Assembly: GCA_963843595.1 (NCBI GenBank)
Contig: CAWJLG010000012.1
Coordinates: forward strand, 310,001 to 374,000
From: CAIWHR01 sp963843595
GTDB lineage: Bacteria; Pseudomonadota; Gammaproteobacteria; Burkholderiales; Casimicrobiaceae
Reading direction: 5' to 3'
Length of the DNA stretch: 64,000 bases
Of this stretch, positions 49,530 to 59,600 are shown one piece after another. Below the pieces are notes generated by a model, which saw nothing but the letters and a program-made list of their open reading frames with translations, made no database searches and was not told the DNA's origin. Every line of letters begins with the position of its first letter. Position 1 is the first letter of the stretch. Position numbers and translations under genes: made by a program.

Positions 49530-51579
49530 ATGTCCGATGAAATCGATCAGCAATGCGTCAACACCCTCCGCTTCCTGTCGGTGGACATGGTGCAGAAGGC
49601 CAACAGCGGGCATCCGGGCATGCCGCTCGGCGCCGCGCCGATGGCCTATGTGCTGTGGACGCGCTGGCTGAAGTACAACCCGCGCAACCCGGACTGGGAT
49701 AATCGCGACCGCTTTGTGCTCTCGGCCGGGCACGGTTCGGCGCTGCTCTACAGTCTGCTGCACCTGACCGGCTACGACCTTTCGCTGCACGACATCAGGC
49801 AATTCCGCCAGTGGGGCAGCAAGGCACCGGGGCATCCCGAGCGCGGCCAGACGCCGGGGGTGGAAACCACCACCGGGCCGCTCGGGCAGGGCATGGCGAA
49901 TGCGATCGGCATGGCGATCGCGGAAGCGCAGTTGGCCGCGTGTTACAACCGTCCCGACCACGCGGTCATCGATCACCATACGTTTGCCATCGTCAGCGAC
50001 GGCGACCTGATGGAAGGGGTGGCCTCCGAGGCGGCCTCGCTGGCCGGCCATCTCAAGCTCGGCAAGCTCACCTGCCTTTACGACGACAACCACGTCACCC
50101 TGGCGGCCGGCACGGCCATCACCTTCTCCGAGGATCGTGCGCGCCGCTTCGAAGCCTACGGCTGGCACACCGCGGCGGTGGCGGACGGCAATGACCTCGC
50201 CGCGATCGACGCCGCGCTGCGGGCTGCGCGCGCGGAAACCGCGCGGCCGTCGCTGATCCTGGTGCGTACGCATATCGGCTACGGCTCCCCCGAGCAGGAC
50301 AGCTTCAAGGCGCACGGCTCTCCGCTCGGCATCGACGACCTGCGCAAGACCAAGCAGAAACTGGGGTGGCCGACTGAGCCGGACTTCCTGATACCGGACG
50401 AAGCGCTGGCGCACTTCCGGGAGGCGGTCGAACGCGGTGCGCGGGACGAAGCGACGTGGCGCGAGCGCATCGGCGCTTACGCCAGGACGTTTCCGGAGCT
50501 GTCCCAGGAGCTTCGGCGCCGCCTGCGCGGCGAACTGCCGCCGGGCTGGGATTCGGACATCCCGGTATTTCACGCCGATGGCAAGGGCCTCGCCACGCGC
50601 GAGGCATCCGGCAAGGTGATGAACGCCGTTGCGTCCAGACTGCCCGCGCTCACCGGCGGCTCGGCCGATCTCGACCCGTCGACGAAAACTGCGTTGAAAG
50701 GGCTGGGTGACTTCAATCCGCCGACGACCGGAGAACGTGGAGGGACAAGGCACCGATGGTGGTCGTTGGAGCTATCTCGGACGCAACCTGCACTTCGGCG
50801 TGCGCGAGCATGCGATGGGCGCCATCGTCAACGGGCTCGCCGCGCACGGCGGCTTCATTCCCTATGGCTCGACCTTTCTGATCTTCTCCGACTACATGCG
50901 CGCGCCGATCCGGCTGGCCGCGCTGATGGGATTGCACGTGGTGCATGTATTCACGCACGACAGTCTTGCGCTCGGCGAGGACGGCCCCACCCATCAACCG
51001 GTGGAGCAGCTGGCGAGCCTGCGTGCGATTCCGAATCTCGTCGTGATCCGCCCTGCCGACGCCAATGAAACCGCGGTTGCCTGGCGGGTCGCCGTCGAAA
51101 CGCGCGGTCGCCCCATCGCGCTGGTGTTGACCCGGCAGGATCTGCCCGTACTCGACCGCAGCCGCTACGCCGCCGCGGAGGGATTGCGCCGTGGCGCCTA
51201 TGTGCTGAGCGATGCGCCGGACGGCAAGCCCGAGCTGATCCTGCTCGCCAGCGGCTCCGAAGTCAGCCTGATCCTGGCCGCGGCGGAACGCCTGCACGAG
51301 CAAGGCATCGCTGTGCGCTGCGTCTCGATGCCGAGCTGGGAGTTGTTCGAGGCCTTGCCGCAGGCCGAACGCGACGTCGTGCTGCCGCCCTCGGTCGGCG
51401 CGCGGCTCGCGGTCGAGTTGGGCGTCCCGCAAGGCTGGGATCGTTACATCGGCGCGCGGGGGGACATGCTCGGCGTGGAACGCTTCGGCGCGTCCGCACC
51501 GTCTGACGTGTTGCTGCGCGAATACGGCTTCACCGTCGACAATGTCTGCGCACGCGCCAGGGCGCTGCGGGCCGGCTGA
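49530..51579 (+). pseudogene. tkt: Transketolase gene with one frameshift
   Basis: All parts of a transketolase of about 682 residues are present, in two frames. Frame 1: NSGHPGMPLGAAPMAYVLWT, SAGHGSALLYSLLHLTGYDL, the thiamine motif VSDGDLMEGVASEAASLAGH and LTGGSADLDPSTKTALKG. Frame 2 from about 50735: GRWSYLGRNLHFGVREHAMG, HDSLALGEDGPTHQPVEQLA and VELGVPQGWDRY. One extra base within 50730-50735 (CCGGAGAACG) breaks the reading. All catalytic parts survive, so either a recent mutation or a sequence error. AGGAAG precedes ATG 49530. Confidence 0.85.
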
Positions 51580-51595
51580 TCGGGATACCTGGACC

Positions 51596-53959
51596 ATGAA
51601 CAGCGCCGCACTCACACCGGAACTCCTCCGCAAGATGGATGCGTACTGGCGCGCCGCCAATTATCTGTCGGTCGGCCAGATTTATCTTTGCGACAATCCG
51701 CTGCTGAAGCGGCCGCTGACGCTCACGGATGTGAAGCGGATGCTGCTGGGACACTGGGGCACGACCCCCGGGCAGAACTTCATCTACGTGCACCTGAACC
51801 GGATCATCGAGAAATACGACCTCGACATGATTTACATCTCGGGCCCCGGGCACGGCGGGCCGGCCGTCGTGGGCAACACTTATCTCGAGGGCACGTACAG
51901 CGAGATCTATCCCGACATCAGCCAGGATGAGGCCGGGTTGCGGAAGCTCTTCACACAGTTCTCCTTTCCCGGAGGCATTCCCAGCCACGCATCGCCGGAG
52001 TGCCCGGGCTCGATTCACGAAGGCGGCGAGCTGGGGTATTCGCTAAGCCATGCGTTCGGCGCGGTATTCGACAATCCCGATCTCGTCGTCGCCTGCGTCG
52101 TCGGCGATGGCGAGGCGGAAACCGGGCCGCTGGCCACGGCGTGGCATTCCAACAAGTTTCTCGATCCGGCCACCGACGGCGCGGTGCTGCCGATCCTGCA
52201 TCTCAACGGCTACAAGATTTCCAATCCGACCGTCCTCGCCCGCATCACCCGCGAGGAATTGGAACAGCTGCTGCGCGGCTACGGGTGGACGCCGTACTTC
52301 GTCGAGGGTCACGAACCCGCCCCGATGCACGAGGCCATGGCCGCGACGCTCGACGCGGCGGTGGAGCAGATCAAGAGCATCCAGCAGGACGCGCGCGGCC
52401 GCGGCAACCTCGCGCGACCGCGCTGGCCGATGATCGTCCTCAATTCACCCAAGGGCTGGACGGGGCCGAAGGTGGTCGATGGCTTGCAGGTGGAAGGCAC
52501 CTTCCGCTCGCACCAGGTGCCGCTCCACCCGGACACCCATCCCCAACACCTCGCGCTGTTGGACGACTGGCTGAGAAGCTACCGGCCGGAGGAACTCTTC
52601 GACCCGCAGGGCCGCCTGCAACCCGAGCTGGCCGAACTGGCGCCCAAGGGCGAGCGACGCATGGGTGCGAATCCCCACGCCAACGGCGGGATGCTGCTGC
52701 GCGACCTGCGGATGCCGGATTTCCGCAACTACGCCGAGGCCGTGCCCACGCCTGGGGTGCGCGGCATCGGCGACACGCGTGTGCTCGGACCTTTCCTGCG
52801 TGACGTCGCGAAGCTGAACCAGGCGCAGCGAAACTTCCGGGTCTTCGGCCCGGACGAGACGCTCTCCAACGGCCTGGGAGCCCTCTTCGAAGCGACTCAA
52901 CGCCAATGGGACGCGGCGACCCTGCCGAACGACGAATTCCTTGCTCCCGCCGGACGCGTGCTGGACTCGATGTTGAGCGAGCACCAATGCGAGGGCTGGC
53001 TCGAGGGCTACCTGCTCACCGGGCGGCACGGCCTCTTCAACTGCTACGAGGCGTTCATCCACATCATCGATTCGATGTTCAACCAGCACGCCAAGTGGTT
53101 GGATGCCTCGTCGCACCTGCCGTGGCGGCGGAAGATCGCCTCGCTCAACTACCTGCTGGCCTCGCATGTCTGGCGCCAGGATCACAACGGCTTCACGCAC
53201 CAGGATCCGGGCTTCATCGACGTCGTCGTGAACAAGAAGGCGGGGGTCGTGCGTGTCTACTTTCCGCCGGATGCGAACTGCCTGCTGTCCGTCGTGGATC
53301 ACTGCCTGCGCAGCCGCCACTATGTCAACGTCGTGATCGCGGGCAAACATCCCGCGCCGCAATGGCTGGCGATGGACGCCGCCGTCAAGCATTGCACGGA
53401 AGGCATCGGCATCTGGCAGTGGGCCAGCAACGACCAGGGCGCGGCGCCCGACGTGGTGATGGCCTGCTGCGGCGACGTGCCGACGCTCGAGACGCTCGCC
53501 GCCGTGTCCATCATGCGCGAGCATCTGCCCGACCTGCGAATCCGCGTGGTCAACGTCGTCGACCTGATGACGCTGCAGCCCCCCAGCGAGCATCCGCACG
53601 GCCTGTGCGACACGGATTTCGACGAGATCTTCACCAAGGACAAGCCGGTCATCTTCGCCTTCCATGCCTATCCGTGGCTGATCCACCGGCTGACCTACCG
53701 CCGCACCAACCACGACAACCTTCACGTCCGCGGCTACAAGGAAGAGGGCACCATCACCACGCCCTTCGACATGACGGTGCTGAACGACCTCGACCGCTTC
53801 CATCTCGTGATGGACACCATCGACCGCCTGCCGCAGACCGGCGAAAGAGGCGTCTACCTGAAGCAGCAGCTCAGGGACAAGCTGATCGAGCACAAGCAAT
53901 ACATCGACCGATACGGCGAGGACCTGCCGGAGATCCGGGAGTGGAAATGGCAGGGCTGA
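51596..53959 (+). CDS. xfp: Phosphoketolase
   Basis: A 787-residue thiamine-dependent phosphoketolase, which splits xylulose 5-phosphate (and often fructose 6-phosphate) with phosphate into acetyl phosphate and an aldose phosphate. Family motifs: YLSVGQIYLCDNPLLKRPLT, ISGPGHGGPAVVGNTYLEGT, SHASPECPGSIHEGGELGYS, the thiamine motif VVGDGEAETGPLATAWHSNK and SLNYLLASHVWRQDHNGFTH. Length is typical. The substrate range cannot be told from sequence here. Follows tkt by 16 bases. Confidence 0.94.
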   Translation: MNSAALTPELLRKMDAYWRAANYLSVGQIYLCDNPLLKRPLTLTDVKRMLLGHWGTTPGQNFIYVHLNRIIEKYDLDMIYISGPGHGGPAVVGNTYLEGTYSEIYPDISQDEAGLRKLFTQFSFPGGIPSHASPECPGSIHEGGELGYSLSHAFGAVFDNPDLVVACVVGDGEAETGPLATAWHSNKFLDPATDGAVLPILHLNGYKISNPTVLARITREELEQLLRGYGWTPYFVEGHEPAPMHEAMAATLDAAVEQIKSIQQDARGRGNLARPRWPMIVLNSPKGWTGPKVVDGLQVEGTFRSHQVPLHPDTHPQHLALLDDWLRSYRPEELFDPQGRLQPELAELAPKGERRMGANPHANGGMLLRDLRMPDFRNYAEAVPTPGVRGIGDTRVLGPFLRDVAKLNQAQRNFRVFGPDETLSNGLGALFEATQRQWDAATLPNDEFLAPAGRVLDSMLSEHQCEGWLEGYLLTGRHGLFNCYEAFIHIIDSMFNQHAKWLDASSHLPWRRKIASLNYLLASHVWRQDHNGFTHQDPGFIDVVVNKKAGVVRVYFPPDANCLLSVVDHCLRSRHYVNVVIAGKHPAPQWLAMDAAVKHCTEGIGIWQWASNDQGAAPDVVMACCGDVPTLETLAAVSIMREHLPDLRIRVVNVVDLMTLQPPSEHPHGLCDTDFDEIFTKDKPVIFAFHAYPWLIHRLTYRRTNHDNLHVRGYKEEGTITTPFDMTVLNDLDRFHLVMDTIDRLPQTGERGVYLKQQLRDKLIEHKQYIDRYGEDLPEIREWKWQG

Positions 53960-54069
53960 CGCCGCAATGGTTCTGCGATTGATGGCGATGGTGTCGTGCG
54001 AGAACGACCGGCGCTGGACTTGCCCCGCTTCCACGGACGGGTCGTTGGCCGGAACGGACTTGAGAGGCA

Positions 54070-56616
54070 ATGAGCGAACAAACGCGGGTCAGTCACCCGA
54101 AGGAGCGGCTTATGTCCTCGGACGTCGAGGGATTCGATGCGCTGGCCGGGCTTGCCCTGGACATGCGTTCGTCGTGGAATCATGCCACCGACCAAGTATG
54201 GCGGCAGCTGGATCCCGTGCTATGGGAACTCACGCACAACCCTTGGGTCGTCCTCCAGACCGTCTCGCGGGAGAAGCTCCAGCGCGTCCTGGCCGATCAC
54301 GCGTTCCGCAAGAACGTCGACGATCTGGTGCGGGCAAGGGGCGATGCCGCGGAGGCGCCCGCGTGGTTCCAGCGAACCTACCCGCAATCTCCGCTGAGCT
54401 GTGTTGCGTACTTCAGCATGGAATTCATGCTGAGCGAAGCGTTGCCCATCTACTCGGGCGGGCTCGGCAACGTGGCCGGTGATCAGCTCAAGGCCGCCAG
54501 CGATCTGGGCGTCCCCGTCGTCGGCGTGGGGCTGCTCTACCAGCAAGGCTATTTCCGCCAGGTGATCGGCAAGGACGGAGCGCAACAGGCCCTGTTTCCG
54601 TACAACGACCCCGGACAATTGCCGATCACGCCGCTGCGCAAACCGAATGGGGAGTGGTTGCGCCTGGAGGTCGCGTTACCCGGTTACTCGGTCTGGGTGC
54701 GCGCCTGGCTGGTCCAGGTCGGCAGAGTGAAGCTTTTCCTGCTGGACAGCAATGACGCAGCGAATTATCCCGCGCATCGAGGCATTACCAGTGAGCTCTA
54801 CGGAGGCGGGCCGGAATTGCGCCTCAAACAGGAAATGCTGCTCGGGATGGGCGGATGGCGATTGCTCGAGGCGCTCGGTATCAAGCCGGAAGTCTGCCAC
54901 CTGAATGAAGGGCATGCCGCCCTCGCGGTCCTGGAACGCGCCCGAAGCTTCATGGAGGAATCCGGGCGGACGTTCGAGGTCGCGCTCGCCGTCACCCGGG
55001 CGGGCAACCTTTTCACCACCCACACGGCGGTGGCGGCCGGCTTCGATCGTTTCGCTCCGGCGCTTATCGAGGCGTACCTCGCTGGCTATGCGCGTACGCA
55101 GCTCGGCATCAACCGCCACGACTTGCTGGCCTTGGGCCGCCAGAACCCGAACGATTCGTCGGAGCCCTTCAACATGGCCTATCTGGCGATTCGCGGGAGC
55201 GGGGCCGTCAATGCCGTGAGTCGCTTGCACGGGAAGGTGAGCCGGCAGATCTTTCTGCCTCTCTTTCCGCACTGGCCGCAGGACGAAGTCCCGGTCGGGC
55301 ACGTGACCAACGGAGTCCACATGCCGACCTGGGACTCGGTGGCGGCCGACGATCTCTGGACGGAAGGCTGTGGCAAAGACCGCTGGCTGGGGAAGGCGGA
55401 GACCCTCGAGCGGGACATTCGCTGCCTCTCCCCCGCCCGTCTCTGGCAATTTCGCGCCGCCGCCCGCAAGTCGCTTGTCGAATACGCGCGCGAGCGGCTG
55501 TCCCGGGAACTGGCGGTATCCGGCGCGTCGCGCGCGACGGTTGATGAAGCGAGGCATCTGTTCGACAGCGATGCGTTGACGCTCGGTTTTGCGCGCCGTT
55601 TCGCAACCTACAAGCGACCGAACCTCCTTCTGCGCGACCCGGAGCGACTGCTGCGCCTATTGAGCAACCCGCAGCGCCCGGTACAGCTCATCATGGCCGG
55701 CAAGGCTCATCCGGCCGACCAGGCCGGACAGGCGCTGATTCGGGAATGGGTGCAATTCATCCGTCGGCCCGAGGCGCGCCCCCATGTGATCTTCCTCGGC
55801 GACTACGACATGCAATTGACCGAGCAGCTGGTGCAGGGCGTGGATGTCTGGCTCAACACGCCGCGACGCCCCTGGGAGGCGTGTGGAACGAGCGGGATGA
55901 AGGTGCTCGTCAATGGCGGCATCAATGTGTCCGAATTGGACGGTTGGTGGGCGGAAGCCTACACGCCCGAGGTAGGGTGGGCGCTGGGGGATGGTCAGGA
56001 ACATGACGACGATCCCGCCTGGGACGCCGTCGAAGCTGAAGCCCTCTACGACCTGCTCGAACGCGAGGTGATCCCGGAGTTCTATGACCGCGACGAGCAG
56101 GGCATCCCCGGCGCCTGGGTGGCGCGGATGCGTGAAAGCATGGCGCAATTGACGCCGCGGTTTTCCACCAACCGCGCGTTGTGCGAATACACCGAGCGAC
56201 ACTACCTCCCGGCGGCCTCAGCCTACCTCGAGCGGGCCGTCGACAAGGGCGCAATCGGTATGGACATGATCCATTGGCGGCGCGCCCTGGACGAAAAATG
56301 GACCGCGCTGCGCTTCGGCGAAGTGAAGCTCGGGACCGACGGCGAGCGGCACGTGTTTGAAGTGCAGGTCTATCTCGATGACCTCGACCCGAAGGACGTA
56401 ACGCTGGAGCTCTACGCCGACGGTGTCCCGGGCGGCCCTCCCGTGCGACAGGAGATGAAGCGTGTTCGGCCACTGGCCGGCGCGTCGGGCGGCTACGTCT
56501 ACACCGCTGCGGTGTCGGCGGCCCGCCCGCCCGCGGACTATACGGCGCGAGTGATACCACAACGCCCCGGCGTGGCGGTTCCCCTCGAAACCGATCGAAT
56601 TCTCTGGCAGCGGTGA
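54070..56616 (+). CDS. glgP: Alpha-glucan (glycogen/starch) phosphorylase
   Basis: An 848-residue GT35 phosphorylase of the short alpha-glucan type, which releases glucose 1-phosphate from glycogen. It starts with a family domain (LALDMRSSWNHATDQVWRQL), then YFSMEFMLSEALPIYSGGLG, NLFTTHTAVAAGFDRF, VTNGVHMPTWDS, RFATYKRPNLLL and the PLP lysine in EACGTSGMKVLVNGGINVSE (K611). The C-terminal 100 residues (VFEVQVYLDDLDPKDVTLEL) form a beta domain found in these enzymes. It is the last gene of the plus-strand sugar cluster and converges on ndvB. Confidence 0.93.
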   Translation: MSEQTRVSHPKERLMSSDVEGFDALAGLALDMRSSWNHATDQVWRQLDPVLWELTHNPWVVLQTVSREKLQRVLADHAFRKNVDDLVRARGDAAEAPAWFQRTYPQSPLSCVAYFSMEFMLSEALPIYSGGLGNVAGDQLKAASDLGVPVVGVGLLYQQGYFRQVIGKDGAQQALFPYNDPGQLPITPLRKPNGEWLRLEVALPGYSVWVRAWLVQVGRVKLFLLDSNDAANYPAHRGITSELYGGGPELRLKQEMLLGMGGWRLLEALGIKPEVCHLNEGHAALAVLERARSFMEESGRTFEVALAVTRAGNLFTTHTAVAAGFDRFAPALIEAYLAGYARTQLGINRHDLLALGRQNPNDSSEPFNMAYLAIRGSGAVNAVSRLHGKVSRQIFLPLFPHWPQDEVPVGHVTNGVHMPTWDSVAADDLWTEGCGKDRWLGKAETLERDIRCLSPARLWQFRAAARKSLVEYARERLSRELAVSGASRATVDEARHLFDSDALTLGFARRFATYKRPNLLLRDPERLLRLLSNPQRPVQLIMAGKAHPADQAGQALIREWVQFIRRPEARPHVIFLGDYDMQLTEQLVQGVDVWLNTPRRPWEACGTSGMKVLVNGGINVSELDGWWAEAYTPEVGWALGDGQEHDDDPAWDAVEAEALYDLLEREVIPEFYDRDEQGIPGAWVARMRESMAQLTPRFSTNRALCEYTERHYLPAASAYLERAVDKGAIGMDMIHWRRALDEKWTALRFGEVKLGTDGERHVFEVQVYLDDLDPKDVTLELYADGVPGGPPVRQEMKRVRPLAGASGGYVYTAAVSAARPPADYTARVIPQRPGVAVPLETDRILWQR

Positions 56617-56651
56617 TCCGATACGAACATGCGCCCGTAGGGAATGCCGGA

Positions 56652-59600
56652 TCACGCTCGCGCGACGCGCACTTCGATCACCACGCGATGCTCCGCGTGA
56701 TCGTCGACGAGGTGTACTAACCCGTCGATTTGCACGACGCCATCCACCGTTACGTCGGTCGCGTCGACTGCTGCCCCGGCCCCGGCGAGCGTCTGCCGAA
56801 CGGCGATGTCGTACGTGGTCTCGCGGTACCGGTAGCGCATCGTGAACGCAGTCCAGTCCGCGGGAAGGCACGGCGTGAAGCGCAGACGATCCTTCTCGAG
56901 CGTCACCCCGAGCAGCGATTCGACGATGAGCCGGTACATCCATCCGGCCGAGCCGGTGTACCAGCTCCATCCGCCGCGGCCGGTATGCGGAGCCATCGCG
57001 TAGACATCGGCGGCGATCACGTACGGCTCCACCTTGTAGGTCGCCACGCCCTCCGGCGTCCGCGCATGGTTCACCGGATTCATCATCGTCGTGAGTTCCC
57101 AGGCGCGTTCGCGATCACCCATGGCCGCGAAGGCCATCGCCGACCAGATCGCACCGTGCGTGTACTGGCCACCGTTCTCCCGCACGCCCGGGACGTAGCC
57201 CCTGATGTAGCCGGGGTCGAGATCCGATCTGTCGAAGGGCGGATCCAGAAGCTGGATCAACGCGTGGTCGCGGCGCACGAGGCGTTCATCGACGGCCTTC
57301 ATGGCCATCCGCGACCGCGTGGCATCGCCTGCGCCCGACAGCACCGACCAGCTTTGCGCAATGGAATCGATTCGACATTCGACGTTGCTCGCCGATCCCA
57401 GCGGCGATCCATCATCGAAGTAAGCGCGCCGATACCACTCGCCGTCCCAGCCGTGCTGCTCGAGGTTCTGGCGGAGCTTGGTCTCCTCCGCCTCGCAGCG
57501 CTCGGCGAACGACGAGTCACCCGTGACGTGCGCGAGCTCGGCGAACTGCTTCAGCACGGTGCAAAGGAAGAAGCCCAGCCAGACGCTTTCGCCCGTGCCC
57601 TTGATTCCCACGAGGTTCATGCCGTCGTTCCAGTCGCCGGAGCCCATCAGCGGCAGGCCGTGCGCACCGTATTGCAGGCCATGCACGATGGCGCGCACGC
57701 AGTGCTGGTAAACGCTGGCCGATTCCCCGGACCGGCGGGGCAGATCGTAATAGGAGTCGTCCCCCGGGTTCACGGGGCGACCTTCCAGGAATGGGATCGA
57801 TTCATCCAGCACGCCGCTGTCACCGGTCGCCTTCACGTAGCGTGCCGTCGCCAGCGGCAGCCAGAGGTAGTCGTCCGAACAACGCGTGCGCACGCCCCGA
57901 CCCGACGGCGGATGCCACCAATGCTGGACGTCGCCTTCCACGAACTGACGCCCCGCGCAGCGAAGCAGGTGCTCGCGCATGAGCGCAGTGTCGGCGTGGA
58001 CGAGCGCCATCACGTCCTGCAGCTGGTCGCGGAAGCCGAAGGCGCCACCCGATTGGTAGTAGCCGCTGCGCGCCCACAGGCGGCACGCCACCGTCTGGTA
58101 CAGAAGCCAGCCGTTGGCCAGCACATTGAGCGACGCGTCCGGCGTTTCCACCTGCACGGCGCCGAGGGTGCGCTTCCAGTGCGCCCGTACCACGTCCAGC
58201 GCGCCACGGGCGGCGGTCGGTCCCCGGAAGCGCTGCACGAGACTGCCGGCGTCGTCGGCATTTCGGCCCACGCCAAGCCTGAAGACGATCTCGCGCTCCT
58301 GGCCCTCGGCCAGATCGAACGCGACCTGGATGGCGGCGCATGGATCGAGCGCCGCGCCGACCTTGCCGGATAGGCGCGACCGCACCATCGCGGCCGGATT
58401 GCGGAGCGCGCCGTTACGTCCCAGGAATTCGGTGCGGTCACCGCTCACGCTGCGAGTCGGGTCGTCCACATCGAAGAACGCGACGCGGTCGGGGAACTCC
58501 GTGTTGTAGGAGTTGCGCGCCAGCAGCGCACCGCTCCTTGCCTCGATCTCGGTGATCACGTGCATCGTCGTCTTGGGCCGCAGATCGCCAAGCACCCATT
58601 CCACATAGCCGGTGGCCGAGAGCCGGCGCGACCGACCCGACGTGTTGCGAACCTTCAGCACCGAGAATTTCACCGATGCATCGATGGCCACGTACACCCA
58701 CAGCTCGGAGCTGATTCCATCCTCGCTGTGCTCGAAGACGCTGTAGCCGAATCCGTGACGGGTGACATAGGCACCGACTCCGCGGGCCGGGCAGCGGCGC
58801 GGGCGACCAGAAATGGCCGGACTCTTCGTCGCGAAGGAAAAAGGCCTCTCCGCTCGCGTCGCTGACGGGGTCGTTGTGCCAGGGCGTGAGACGGAACTCA
58901 TGAGCGTTCTCGCTCCACGTATACGCGAGTCCGCTCTCGGAGATCACCGTCCCGAAATTCGGATTCGCCAGCACATTGGCCCACGGCGCGGGCGTTGCCT
59001 GGCCCGCGAGTGTCGTGATCACGTACTCGCTGCCGTCGGGCGTGAATCCGCCAAGGCCGTTGAACAGGATCAATTCGCGCGCGGGCGGCTCCGCGGGCAG
59101 CGGTTTCGCCACGATGATTTCGGGTCGGCACGAGGCGCGGGATCCGCAGCTTCCACCGGGCCGCGACGGGTGACCTGTTCCACCAGACTCCCCCGGCGGT
59201 CGGTGATGATGGCGCGCGCCACGGACTGGAGCAGGATGCGGTCCTCGTCCGCAGATCTGCTCGGCCCGCCGCACGAAGATCCCGCCCGGTCGGTCCATCA
59301 CGTGCGCTTCGACGCCGGCGGCGATCAGCCCCATGATCTGATCCTGAAGGACCTGCCGATATCCGCCGCGGTCCTCGTTCCAGATCACGAGGTCGACCGC
59401 CAATCCCTTCAAGCGCCAGTACGCGTGCGCCTGCACCAGCCGGCGCACGAGATCGATGTTTTCCGAGTCGCCGATCTGCAGCAGAACGATCGGCAGATCG
59501 CCGGAGATCGCGTAGCTCCACAGCCCGGACTGCCCGCGCCGGTTCCTGAGCAGGACGCTCGCCTCCGCGCGCAGCGAGGCATTGGCGTAGATGACGGAAC

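Noticed and set aside
52445..54070. Long minus-strand open frame opposite phosphoketolase
   Set aside because: Shadow of a well-conserved plus-strand gene.
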